Assembly: GCA_016280525.1 (NCBI GenBank)
Contig: JAEEGW010000267.1
Coordinates: forward strand, 1 to 22,604
DNA: 22,604 bases
From: Clostridiales bacterium
GTDB lineage: Bacteria; Bacillota; Clostridia; Oscillospirales; CAG-272
Direction: 5' to 3'
Made by a program: the position numbers and the translations under genes. This document shows positions 8,169 through 16,019 of this stretch, piece by piece (position 1 is the stretch's first letter; every line of letters begins with the position of its first letter). The notes under the pieces were generated by a model. The model ran no database searches. It had not been told where the DNA came from and was given only the letters and a program-made list of their open reading frames with translations.

Positions 8169-10223
8169 ATGAAATCAAATTTAAAAAGCTGGATAATTTT
8201 CGGTGCGCTCATTATCGCAGCTGTTATAGTAGCCTCTTTAATAATCGGTAATTCCAACGGCGGCAGAAAGAAGATAGAGAATTTCAGCGAGGTCGTTACC
8301 AAATTTGAAAACAACGAAGTCGTTGAATTCACGATTTCAAAAGACAACACGCTCTATTTAAAAGACATATCCAACGTTGAATATTACTACAAATTAAGAG
8401 ATATAACGATATTCTGGAATCAGCTTTCGGAAACGATAAACAAAAACAAAGCAAGCGGAACGCTGAAACAGTATAACTACGAACAGTTAACCTCTTATCC
8501 CGCGTGGATGCAGTGGATCCCGTTTCTTGTCATCATCGTCGGCACCGTTCTGATGTACCGCTTCGCCATGAAGCAGATTACGAACGGCGCAGGCGGCATA
8601 GGCAAAATAAACTCTTTCGGCAAAGCAAAGCTGCGTACGAACGTAGACGAGAAAAAACGCGTTTATTTCTCCGACGTCGCCGGTGCCGATGAAGAAAAAG
8701 AAGAGCTGCGCGAGGTCGTAGAATATCTTAAAGACGTAAAGAAATACACTAAACTCGGCGCAAGGATACCGAGAGGCATACTTCTCGTCGGCCCTCCCGG
8801 AACGGGTAAGACCCTGCTTGCAAAGGCCGTTGCCGGCGAGGCGGGAGTTCCCTTCTACTCAATTTCCGGTTCCGATTTCGTTGAGATGTACGTGGGCGTC
8901 GGCGCGAGCCGCGTGCGCGATCTCTTCGATACGGCGAGAAAAAACAACGCAAGTATAGTATTCATTGACGAGATAGACGCCGTCGGACGTCACAGAGGCG
9001 CGGGCCTGGGCGGCGGCCACGACGAGCGCGAGCAGACGCTCAACCAGCTCCTTGTTGAAATGGACGGCTTCGGCACGCACGAGGGCGTTATCGTCATGGC
9101 GGCGACCAACCGCCCGGATATACTTGACCCGGCGCTTCTCCGCCCCGGACGCTTTGACCGTCAGATAACCGTCAATTACCCGGATATGAAGGGCAGACTT
9201 GAAATACTTAAGGTCCACGCAAAAGGCAAGCCTTTTGAAGAAGGCGTAGATCTTGAAAAAATAGCGCAGACGACCGTCGGCTTCACCGGCGCGGATCTTG
9301 CCAATCTTTTAAACGAAGCGGCGCTGTTGGCGGCACGCAAGGGCAAATCCCTGATAGGTCAAAACGACCTTGAGGACGCGACGCTTCGCCAGATAGTCGG
9401 TACGAGAAAAGTATCAAAACAGCGTCTTGAATTTGAAAACAAAGTCACGGCGTATCATGAAGCCGGCCACGCCGTTGCCGCGTATTATTTGAAGAACGTT
9501 GATAAAGTTTCCTATATCACAATAATCCCCGCCGGAAATGCGGGCGGCTTTACGCTCCATCCGCCGGTAAAGGATATGTTCTACTATTCCAAGACTAAAA
9601 TGGAGGAGGAGATCGTCGTAAGTCTCGGCGGCAGAGTTGCCGAGCAGCTCATATTCAACGATCTGAGCACCGGCGCTTCGTCCGACCTGCAGAGCTGCAC
9701 CAACCGCGCGAGAAGCATGGTGACGAAATACGGTATGAGCGAGAAGCTTGGCTCCGTCGTTTATTCCGATCACTCAAACGACGAGGTGTTCTTAGGCAAG
9801 GACTTCTCTTCCGACAAACACTATTCCGAAAAGACCGCGGCGGAGATAGACTCCGAGATCAAGCGTATAATCGACGAGGCTTACGCCAGATGCACGGAAA
9901 TACTGACGGAGCACAAGGATAAGCTGCAGTTCATTGCGGAGTTCCTGCTCAAATATGAGACGATGGATGGCGACCAGTTTGAAGCCGCCATGTCCGGCGA
10001 TCCTACGTTTGAAGAGCTTGAAGCTATAAACGCGGAAAAGCGCCGCAAGAGTGAGGAAGAAAACAAACGTCGCGAAGAGCTTGAAGAAGAAGCCCGCAAG
10101 CGCGACGAGGAAGCGGCTGAAAAACGTATGCACGATATGCACGAGCATCCGGAAAAACACAATAGCCCGTTTGCGAAAAACCCGCAGGACGAAGACCCGG
10201 AAGATACGTTTAAGGGAGAATAA
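8169..10223 (+). CDS. ftsH: ATP-dependent zinc metalloprotease FtsH
   Basis: FtsH is a membrane-bound hexameric AAA+ protease that extracts and degrades damaged or regulatory membrane and cytosolic proteins. The 684-residue protein has TM1 (about 7-27), a small outer domain (about 30-112), TM2 (about 116-135), and the AAA+ domain with Walker A GPPGTGKT (about 208-215), Walker B VFIDEIDAVG (about 262-271) and the second-region-of-homology stretch ATNRPDILDPALLRPGRFDR. The zinc site HEAGH has histidines at 430 and 434. The tail after about residue 610 is very rich in Glu, Lys and Arg, then His (HDMHEHPEKH), and probably helical or disordered. The ribosome binding site is weak (GGAATAAT), and the gene starts one base after hpt, suggesting translational coupling. 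Confidence 0.98.
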   Translation: MKSNLKSWIIFGALIIAAVIVASLIIGNSNGGRKKIENFSEVVTKFENNEVVEFTISKDNTLYLKDISNVEYYYKLRDITIFWNQLSETINKNKASGTLKQYNYEQLTSYPAWMQWIPFLVIIVGTVLMYRFAMKQITNGAGGIGKINSFGKAKLRTNVDEKKRVYFSDVAGADEEKEELREVVEYLKDVKKYTKLGARIPRGILLVGPPGTGKTLLAKAVAGEAGVPFYSISGSDFVEMYVGVGASRVRDLFDTARKNNASIVFIDEIDAVGRHRGAGLGGGHDEREQTLNQLLVEMDGFGTHEGVIVMAATNRPDILDPALLRPGRFDRQITVNYPDMKGRLEILKVHAKGKPFEEGVDLEKIAQTTVGFTGADLANLLNEAALLAARKGKSLIGQNDLEDATLRQIVGTRKVSKQRLEFENKVTAYHEAGHAVAAYYLKNVDKVSYITIIPAGNAGGFTLHPPVKDMFYYSKTKMEEEIVVSLGGRVAEQLIFNDLSTGASSDLQSCTNRARSMVTKYGMSEKLGSVVYSDHSNDEVFLGKDFSSDKHYSEKTAAEIDSEIKRIIDEAYARCTEILTEHKDKLQFIAEFLLKYETMDGDQFEAAMSGDPTFEELEAINAEKRRKSEEENKRREELEEEARKRDEEAAEKRMHDMHEHPEKHNSPFAKNPQDEDPEDTFKGE

Positions 10224-10231
10224 TTTAAAAA

Positions 10232-10261
10232 GCAAGCTGGAATTTCGATATTTCAGCTTGC
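10232..10261. other. Intergenic hairpin after ftsH
   Basis: GCAAGCTGGAAT (10232-10243) and ATTTCAGCTTGC (10250-10261) form a 12-bp stem with one G-U pair in the plus-strand RNA and a 6-nt loop. No T-run follows on the plus strand, so read in the direction of ftsH it is not a classical terminator. It may be an RNA-stabilising or partial-termination element. Read on the minus strand it is followed by TTTTT, but no minus-strand gene needs it. Confidence 0.5.
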
Positions 10262-10281
10262 ACTGTTATAAGGAGTACGGC

Positions 10282-11523
10282 ATGGAGACCGAGAAAAGCC
10301 TTGTAAAAGAAATAGAAGTCAATACCGTTATAAGCGGCTTGTATGCAGGCGAGCGGATAACCAAAGATATTTACGGATATCATATAGGCGATATCCTGCT
10401 CAACCGTGAAGCGTACAAAAAAATCGAAAAAACGAACCTCAAAAGCCCTTCCACGTCAAAAAGCAGCAAGGGACTTGCAAGGGCTAAGATCCTTTTCGGT
10501 ACGTTTATCGTTCCCGGCGCCAACTTTTTACTTTCCGATTCCGTGAAGAAAGATCTTGAAAACGCCGTGGTTTTCGCGCGCATAACATGGCGTGACGATC
10601 AGACCTCCGAGGTTTTTATGCAGGAAGTCATATTTAAAGAACTTACCGGCAGAAAGGACGTTTTTGATCTGGCGCAGGATGCAAGCGCACACATTCACGA
10701 TATCGGCAAAAATGCGATCGACCGGCTCAAGATGAATAATTCCAAACCGCTTTATGCCGAAGAATACTGTAAAGAGGGCTTTAATCTGCCGAGCGTTATC
10801 AAAATAGTAGATAAGGCGGCCGCAAGAGCCAACAATCAGTTTTTGAACGGCGCTGTCGGCTGGTGCGAGAAAATTGACAATCTTGAAACGATGAGTATTT
10901 TCAGCTCGTTTGTAAAATCAAGCGGTATAACGTTCACGCCGAGCGCGCAGAGCAACGCTATATATTACCGCAACCCGCACGCGCCGGATCAGTATATAAT
11001 GGTGGACGAGCTGTTTAAAGAGGTCCAGGAGTCACGCGCCGCGGAGCTTGAGCAGGTCGCTTCAAAGCTCGGCGCTACATATTTCAAGGTTGAGATGGTA
11101 GACAGCAGCGTGATGAAAAGCAACAAAGAAAGAAAAGCCTCAAACGAAGCAAACGCGTTTTATATAGTTAAAGCCGGATCAAATTCAAGCTATACCGAGG
11201 ATTCTTTGAATCAGATGGGACATTCCATTGTTGCCGAATCTCATTTTTCGGAAAAACGCGATCCTGCCGCGCCGGAGCTTTCGTGGTTTGCACAAAATCA
11301 GAAGATAAAAAGCATAATAGAAATGCGTCTCGGCGAAGGCGGAGACAAACTGCAGAGCCACAGTATAAACATAAAATGCTCCAACTACTCCGTTATGAAT
11401 TCGGAGACCGCGGGAAATCTTGACGCCGTGATAAAAAAGATAGGCGGCAAGACAAAAGCAAATATGAAAAAACACGTTGAGCAGGAGCGAAATCAGAATC
11501 TTATATTCTATATGGAATTTTAA
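10282..11523 (+). CDS. Uncharacterised cytoplasmic protein, 413 residues
   Basis: I do not recognise this protein. From ATG 10282 (AAGGAG six nt upstream) it has 413 residues, no signal peptide, no clear membrane helix, and about equal acidic and basic residues, so it is probably cytoplasmic. Residues 1-125 look strand-rich, with ISGLYAGERITKDIYGYHIG, a Ser/Lys linker at 54-65 and an ARITWRDDQTSEVFMQEV strand pair. Residues 195-275 hold YYRNPHAPDQYIMVDELF and a helix AAELEQVASKLGATYFKVEM. The final 70 residues are Lys-rich. A longer frame opens at 10051 inside ftsH but only copies the opposite reading of its charged tail. It lies 58 bp after ftsH on the same strand and ends at a strong terminator, so it may be the last gene of that transcript. 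Coding is well supported by the start signal and balanced composition; function is unknown. Confidence 0.8.
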   Translation: METEKSLVKEIEVNTVISGLYAGERITKDIYGYHIGDILLNREAYKKIEKTNLKSPSTSKSSKGLARAKILFGTFIVPGANFLLSDSVKKDLENAVVFARITWRDDQTSEVFMQEVIFKELTGRKDVFDLAQDASAHIHDIGKNAIDRLKMNNSKPLYAEEYCKEGFNLPSVIKIVDKAAARANNQFLNGAVGWCEKIDNLETMSIFSSFVKSSGITFTPSAQSNAIYYRNPHAPDQYIMVDELFKEVQESRAAELEQVASKLGATYFKVEMVDSSVMKSNKERKASNEANAFYIVKAGSNSSYTEDSLNQMGHSIVAESHFSEKRDPAAPELSWFAQNQKIKSIIEMRLGEGGDKLQSHSINIKCSNYSVMNSETAGNLDAVIKKIGGKTKANMKKHVEQERNQNLIFYMEF

Positions 11524-11526
11524 TAC

Positions 11527-11553
11527 AAAAAACGCGATCAAATCGCGTTTTTT
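11527..11553. terminator. Bidirectional intrinsic terminator
   Basis: AAAAAACGCGAT (11527-11538), loop CAA and ATCGCGTTTTTT (11542-11553) form a perfect 12-bp inverted repeat with an A-run and a T-run. It lies 4 nt after the stop of the 413-residue gene and between convergent genes, so it can end transcription from both sides. Confidence 0.9.
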
Positions 11554-11604
11554 ATTTATGATATTTTATCGGATAGCCGGCCTTCAGTACAGTTCGGTTT
11601 GCGT

Positions 11605-12843
11605 TTACTCCGGCATGACGCACTGTGTACCGTAACCTTCCGCAACGTCGGATATTATCAGATTTTCTTCCGTATATCGCAATGCTTTATCTCTGATAAA
11701 CACCGCGTATATACCGTCGCCCTTCAGGTCAAACAGTTTAGCGTCGCTTATGTCGTCCGCCACGTATATCGATACGGTTTTAAGCGCGGCGTCGGCGCAG
11801 CCTGTCGACTTTGAATATACGAACATCGTATTTGACGCGGTCTTCTGCTCTCCGTTTTCGTCAAAAAACACGGTAACGACTCTGCCGTCTTCGTATATAT
11901 AGCCGTTTTCTTTCGTGCTAATCAGATAGTTCTTTAAATATACGCTGCTTTGCGCGCCTGCCATACTTAACGAGCAGGCGGAGACAAGCGTGCTGCCCGC
12001 GCGGTCGTATAAAATGGCGGTATAGTCGAATCCGCGCCCGTTCATATACTCGGTAAAACCGTCAACGCTCGTCAGATAGCCGTTCGTATGTCCGCCGACT
12101 TTCAGCCGCTCGGCTATATGATCCGCCGCAAAAGCGTTTTCCAGCCAGCCGAAACCGATATAATTGTCAACTCCGTTATCGGTAGCAAAAGCTTTGTACT
12201 CGTCCGATACGTGAAGACAAACGCGGTTATCTCCGAGCAGTTCAAGAGAAACGGAATTCTCGTCGTTTATAAACACGGAAAGCTTAGAAAACAGATCTTT
12301 TATTCCGCTGTTCACCGCCGGGTCGAATACGGACGCGTCAAAATCGCTCTCCGCCGAAAAGACCTGTTCGTAATACTCAAAATACGGGACGTAATACAGA
12401 ATCCTGCCGTACTGCAGCATCTTTTGCAGCGCCGCGTAAAGCTCCGGGTCTACCTCAACGCCTTCGCCGTTAAGGCCGGTGTTGATCTTTTTCATATATC
12501 CCTCGGGAGCGTAATTGTCATACAGCGCATACGCTTCCTGCGCCGCCGCGGTGTAAATGTACTGCACGCTCTTTTTCTCAGACGTCGCGTTCGTATTCGA
12601 CTCGCCTATGTTGTAAAAGAGCTTGAACATAACGGACAGGCTGTTTGCCGCGTTTGACGACGTTATCTCCTGCCAGCCCTTGTCCGCAGACAGACACGAC
12701 TTAACGCCGAATCCTATTGCTACAGCGGCGATAATAAGAAACACGACTGTCAGTATGATGCGCAATTTAAGATGCTTATCCGAAAGCTCTATGCGCTGTA
12801 CGGGTTTGATATTAGGGGTCTTATCCCTTGCGTATCTTTTCAT
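11605..12843 (-). CDS. Single-pass membrane protein with divergent ApbE-like outer domain
   Basis: The 412-residue protein has a short positively charged N-terminus, one membrane helix (about 28-48, LRIILTVVFLIIAAVAIGFG) and a large outer domain. The domain resembles the ApbE (FAD:protein FMN transferase) fold in block order: an early NYAPEGYMKKINT stretch, EVDPELYAALQKMLQYGRIL (129-148), a FDPAV block (173-177), DNYIGFGWLENAFAADHIAE (226-245) at the position of the ApbE GG-x-AKGYAAD motif, LTSVDGF where ApbE has INxGG, and CADAALKT (349-356) where ApbE has ADALAT. Several signature glycines are missing, so it may no longer transfer FMN. AAGGT precedes the ATG. It follows the peptide importer operon by 74 bp, with a hairpin between them. 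The ApbE link is my inference from motif order; an unrelated membrane protein is the alternative. Confidence 0.8.
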   Translation of the reverse strand: MKRYARDKTPNIKPVQRIELSDKHLKLRIILTVVFLIIAAVAIGFGVKSCLSADKGWQEITSSNAANSLSVMFKLFYNIGESNTNATSEKKSVQYIYTAAAQEAYALYDNYAPEGYMKKINTGLNGEGVEVDPELYAALQKMLQYGRILYYVPYFEYYEQVFSAESDFDASVFDPAVNSGIKDLFSKLSVFINDENSVSLELLGDNRVCLHVSDEYKAFATDNGVDNYIGFGWLENAFAADHIAERLKVGGHTNGYLTSVDGFTEYMNGRGFDYTAILYDRAGSTLVSACSLSMAGAQSSVYLKNYLISTKENGYIYEDGRVVTVFFDENGEQKTASNTMFVYSKSTGCADAALKTVSIYVADDISDAKLFDLKGDGIYAVFIRDKALRYTEENLIISDVAEGYGTQCVMPE

Positions 12844-12862
12844 AGTTACCTTGTTTTAGCAT

Positions 12863-12903
12863 AAAGGCATTACCGGCAAAACGCGTTTGCAGGCAATGCC
12901 TTT
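12863..12903. terminator. Hairpin between importer operon and ApbE-like gene
   Basis: AAAGGCATT (12863-12871) and AATGCCTTT (12895-12903) form the outer stem, and GGCAAA with TTTGC plus CC/GG pairs extend it inward around an ACGCG loop. It lies 14 bp after the end of the OppF-type gene on the minus strand. The T-run on that strand is short (TTTAT), so some read-through into the ApbE-like gene is possible; the plus strand has a better TTTTGGTTTT run. Confidence 0.6.
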
Positions 12904-12917
12904 TGGTTTTATATTTG

Positions 12918-14246
12918 TCAGATTATCGCTATAAGAAGCGCCAGCAAGAAAATCAGAAGTATCACGCCTATCGTGATCAGTCCGGCTATCGCGCCTTTCT
13001 GACACATACGGAAGTTCTTGTAATACCTGTGTTTCTTGAATATCGGCCATGCGATCAGACCGAACAGCGGCAGGAAGAACGAAAGCAGTGCGTACAGCTT
13101 GTTGCCGGTATCATGTATCGGCGCGTCAAGTATAGGCTCGTTGCTTACGTTTTCGGTTTCCGCGTCTTCCGTGGATTTTTCATCCGGTTCGTTCGGATCT
13201 TTTATCTTTATGGATTTAAGCGGAACGCCGGCTTCTCTGATCCTCTTATACTCCTCTATTTCCGCCTTGCTGCCGAAAATGTAGTGTTCGTGACCTATAT
13301 CGTACATCTGCGGTTTTTCTTCGCTGTAGTCGTGTACGCTCGGGTCGTAGGTGAACAGGACCTTGTTCTTTTCAAGCTTCGGGTCCGGTATCGGTATAGC
13401 GGATATAAGCGAACGCGTATACGGATGAAGCGGATAGTCAAACAGCTCTTCTGCAGAAGCGATCTCAACTATATCGCCCTTGTATATAACGCCTATACGG
13501 TCGGAAATAAAGCGAACTATCGACAAATCGTGCGCTATGAACAGATACGTAACTTCTCTTTCCTTCTGGAATTTCTTCAGAAGGTTAAGTATCTGCGCGC
13601 GTATGGAAACGTCAAGTGCGGATATAGGCTCGTCTGCAACGACAAATTCAGGCTCCATTATCATTGCGCGGGCAAGTCCTATCCTCTGGCGCTGACCGCC
13701 GGAAAACTCGTGCGGGTAACGCGTAAGATGCTCGGGAAGAAGACCGACTTCTTCGATCATCGTCGTGACCTTGTTTACACGGTCAGCTTCGTTTTCAAAC
13801 AGATGGAAATTATAAAGACCTTCTGATACTATATAGTCGACCGTCGCGCGCTCGTTAAGCGAGGCGGCGGGGTCCTGGAATACCATCTGAATGTTTCTTA
13901 TGACCTCACGGTCAAGGCTGCGCGGTATCTTACCGGAAATACGGACGCCTTTATACAGAATTTCGCCCGCTGCGCACGGATTGACTCTTATAACGGCGCG
14001 GCCTATAGTCGTTTTGCCTGAACCGGACTCGCCGACAAGCGAAAACGTCTCGCCCTTGTATATGTCAAACGTGGCGTTCTTTACGGCTCTGTTGAGCTTA
14101 TCGCCCTTACCGAATGTAATGTCTACGCCTCTTAACGACAGTATAACTTCTTTTCCGGTTTTATCAACAGGTCCGTGCTCGGGGAAATGCGCTGCAGTCT
14201 CCGATTGCACCTGAGCTTTTTGTGTATTATCTTTCATTTTAGCCAT
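12918..14246 (-). CDS. oppF: Oligopeptide ABC transporter ATPase, OppF/AmiF type, with C-terminal membrane tail
   Basis: This is one of the two ATPases powering the peptide importer. Of 442 residues, about 30-310 form a normal ABC domain: Walker A GESGSGKT (72-79), Q-loop MVFQDPAASLNER, signature FSGGQRQRIGLARA (181-194), Walker B FVVADEP (201-207) and H-loop His239. The family normally ends near 310-330 residues with a Cys-rich CPF/RCP stretch. Here it is replaced by a charged linker (about 310-380, rich in Glu, Asp and Lys) and two predicted membrane helices (about 384-401 and 418-442) separated by FKKHRYYKNFRMCQKGA. That hydrophobic pair resembles the small two-helix domains found next to DUF4190-like segments, a tentative comparison. 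AGGATG precedes the ATG, 9 bp after the OppD gene. ATPase assignment is firm; the role of the tail is unknown. Confidence 0.94.
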   Translation of the reverse strand: MAKMKDNTQKAQVQSETAAHFPEHGPVDKTGKEVILSLRGVDITFGKGDKLNRAVKNATFDIYKGETFSLVGESGSGKTTIGRAVIRVNPCAAGEILYKGVRISGKIPRSLDREVIRNIQMVFQDPAASLNERATVDYIVSEGLYNFHLFENEADRVNKVTTMIEEVGLLPEHLTRYPHEFSGGQRQRIGLARAMIMEPEFVVADEPISALDVSIRAQILNLLKKFQKEREVTYLFIAHDLSIVRFISDRIGVIYKGDIVEIASAEELFDYPLHPYTRSLISAIPIPDPKLEKNKVLFTYDPSVHDYSEEKPQMYDIGHEHYIFGSKAEIEEYKRIREAGVPLKSIKIKDPNEPDEKSTEDAETENVSNEPILDAPIHDTGNKLYALLSFFLPLFGLIAWPIFKKHRYYKNFRMCQKGAIAGLITIGVILLIFLLALLIAII

Positions 14247-14255
14247 AGTATCATC

Positions 14256-16004
14256 CTATATATTGAAAGCCTTTATAAGTTTTTCGTGTATACCGTCAAT
14301 GTTCTCGGGTTTTTCCGTCTTCGGGCAGCGCGGGTCAAGCAGCCATGTCTTTGCGTAATGCGTATCGCTTACCTGGAACATAGGCGGCTCGAGCATCGTG
14401 TCTATTTTAAGGCAGTGCGTGTTTCTCGGAGCAAACGGATCGCCCACTATTTTGTTATACAGTGACGGCGGCGTGCCGGTTATAGAGAACAGCTTTGTGT
14501 TCCTCTGCGCAAGCTGCGGCAGAGAGGACAGAAGCGCCCACGTGTAAGGATGCTTCGGGTCGTAGAATATATCTTCCACGGTGCCTATCTCTATCGCCTG
14601 ACCGGCATAAAGCACGACGACGCGGTCCGCTACGTTAGCAACGACGCCGAGGTCATGCGTGATGAAAACTATCGTATAATTGAATTCTTTTTGCAGATCC
14701 TTTATCAGTTTGAGTATCTGCGCCTGGATCGTAACATCAAGCGCCGTTGTCGGCTCGTCGCAGATAAGTATCTTCGGCTGGCAGGACAGCGCTATGGCAA
14801 TAACTATCCTCTGTCTCATACCGCCCGAATACTGGAACGGATAATCGTCAAATCTCTTTTCGGGATTCGGGATACCGACCTTCTTCATAAGCTTAATGGC
14901 TCTCTCCCTCGCCTCGATCTCAGAGCAATCCTGGTGCTTCAAGATGATGGAGGTTATCTGCTTGCCTATCGTTAAGATAGGGTTGAGCGACGTCATGGGA
15001 TCCTGGAAAACGGTGGCTATTTTTGCGCCTCTTACCTTGCTCCAGTCTTTGGCGTACGTTATCTTTGCAAGATTGAGTATAGCCCAGCCGTAAATCATCT
15101 CGCTGTCTTCTCTTAAATATTTGACTCTGAAAGCGGCTTTATCGAACAGATCGTTTCTTGTATCTTCATTATCGATATCAACGCCTTCAATAAACGCTTC
15201 CTTGAATATTTTAAGCAGCTTGTTGACGAGCTTTATGCGTTTGAAAAAGCTGTAACGGCCGACGGATAAATATATTTCCTTTGCAAGGATCGCGTTTCTT
15301 TTAAGGATATCGGCGGGTATGTCCTGCTGAACTGCTTTTGCGTATTCTTCCTTATACTGCGCCATAAGGGAATTATAGTGCGCGTTATAATCGGAATCCG
15401 CGTTTACAGCCGCCCTGTTCTGATTGATTATGGACTTCATCTCCGCGTTTACCTTGCGGATCTGCTCGTCATATTCAGCTATTTTTGCGGAGGTTTCCGC
15501 TATTTTCGCATGCTCCGATCTCGGATCGAAGGTCTGCTTCAGGTTGAACAGGTCTGTACGTTTGAAATTAAGATCGTCTAATTTCTTTTCGTACTCTTCT
15601 CTCTGCTCTGCCGGCATGGAGCATTTCTGCTGTTTTTCCGATTCAAGAGCTTTGATCTTTTTGTATACGTCAGAGCCGCATTCCATCTGTGAATACGAGT
15701 TCAGCCTGCTTTCGATGCTGCCGATCTCGTTCATAACGGCGCTGCTCTTTTTGATGTGCGTTTCCGCTAACTCGTCGTCGTTGAATATTATCTTGCCTTC
15801 CGGTATAAAACCGTTGGAGTCAAGCATGCCGGCAAAAGTCTTTGTGAAAACGGATTTACCGGAGCCGGACTCACCGACTATCGCAATAGATTCGTTTTCG
15901 TAAATGTCAAGAGATATTCCTCTGATGGCGGTCAGGACCCTGCTTCTTACGTGGAATTTAACCACCAGGTCTTTTATTGAAAGCAATACTTTTTTATCTT
16001 CCAT
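14256..16004 (-). CDS. oppD: Oligopeptide ABC transporter ATPase, OppD/AmiE type, with large insertion
   Basis: This is the second importer ATPase. At 582 residues it is about 240 longer than usual OppD or AmiE. Walker A GESGSGKS is at 44-51, but the Q-loop TVFQDPMTSLNP comes only at 331-342. The normal family has about 50 residues between them. The extra stretch, about 78-322, is mostly charged and helical-looking, with Glu/Lys/Gln repeats at 91-195 that suggest a coiled coil, then a basic segment (YSFFKRIKLVNKLLKIFKEA, 251-270). The rest is standard: signature YSGGMRQRI (392-400, Tyr in place of Leu), Walker B ILICDEP (412-418), D-loop ALD, His450. The C-terminal peptide-transporter extension is present, but the usual four-Cys pattern is lost (GDPFAPRNTHC, then a single later RCP). 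A strong GGGAGG lies 6 nt before the ATG. Confidence 0.94.
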   Translation of the reverse strand: MEDKKVLLSIKDLVVKFHVRSRVLTAIRGISLDIYENESIAIVGESGSGKSVFTKTFAGMLDSNGFIPEGKIIFNDDELAETHIKKSSAVMNEIGSIESRLNSYSQMECGSDVYKKIKALESEKQQKCSMPAEQREEYEKKLDDLNFKRTDLFNLKQTFDPRSEHAKIAETSAKIAEYDEQIRKVNAEMKSIINQNRAAVNADSDYNAHYNSLMAQYKEEYAKAVQQDIPADILKRNAILAKEIYLSVGRYSFFKRIKLVNKLLKIFKEAFIEGVDIDNEDTRNDLFDKAAFRVKYLREDSEMIYGWAILNLAKITYAKDWSKVRGAKIATVFQDPMTSLNPILTIGKQITSIILKHQDCSEIEARERAIKLMKKVGIPNPEKRFDDYPFQYSGGMRQRIVIAIALSCQPKILICDEPTTALDVTIQAQILKLIKDLQKEFNYTIVFITHDLGVVANVADRVVVLYAGQAIEIGTVEDIFYDPKHPYTWALLSSLPQLAQRNTKLFSITGTPPSLYNKIVGDPFAPRNTHCLKIDTMLEPPMFQVSDTHYAKTWLLDPRCPKTEKPENIDGIHEKLIKAFNI

Positions 16005-16019
16005 AATTTGCCTCCCGCC

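Noticed and set aside
10051..10281. Upstream extension of the 413-residue gene into ftsH
   Set aside because: The extra 77 codons are Lys/Arg/Thr-rich frame-shifted readings of the FtsH charged tail; the ATG at 10282 has an ideal AAGGAG.
12903..13826. Open frame of 307 codons on the plus strand opposite the OppF gene
   Set aside because: It is Arg/Tyr/Phe-rich with no domain or start signal, a shadow of the ABC ATPase gene.
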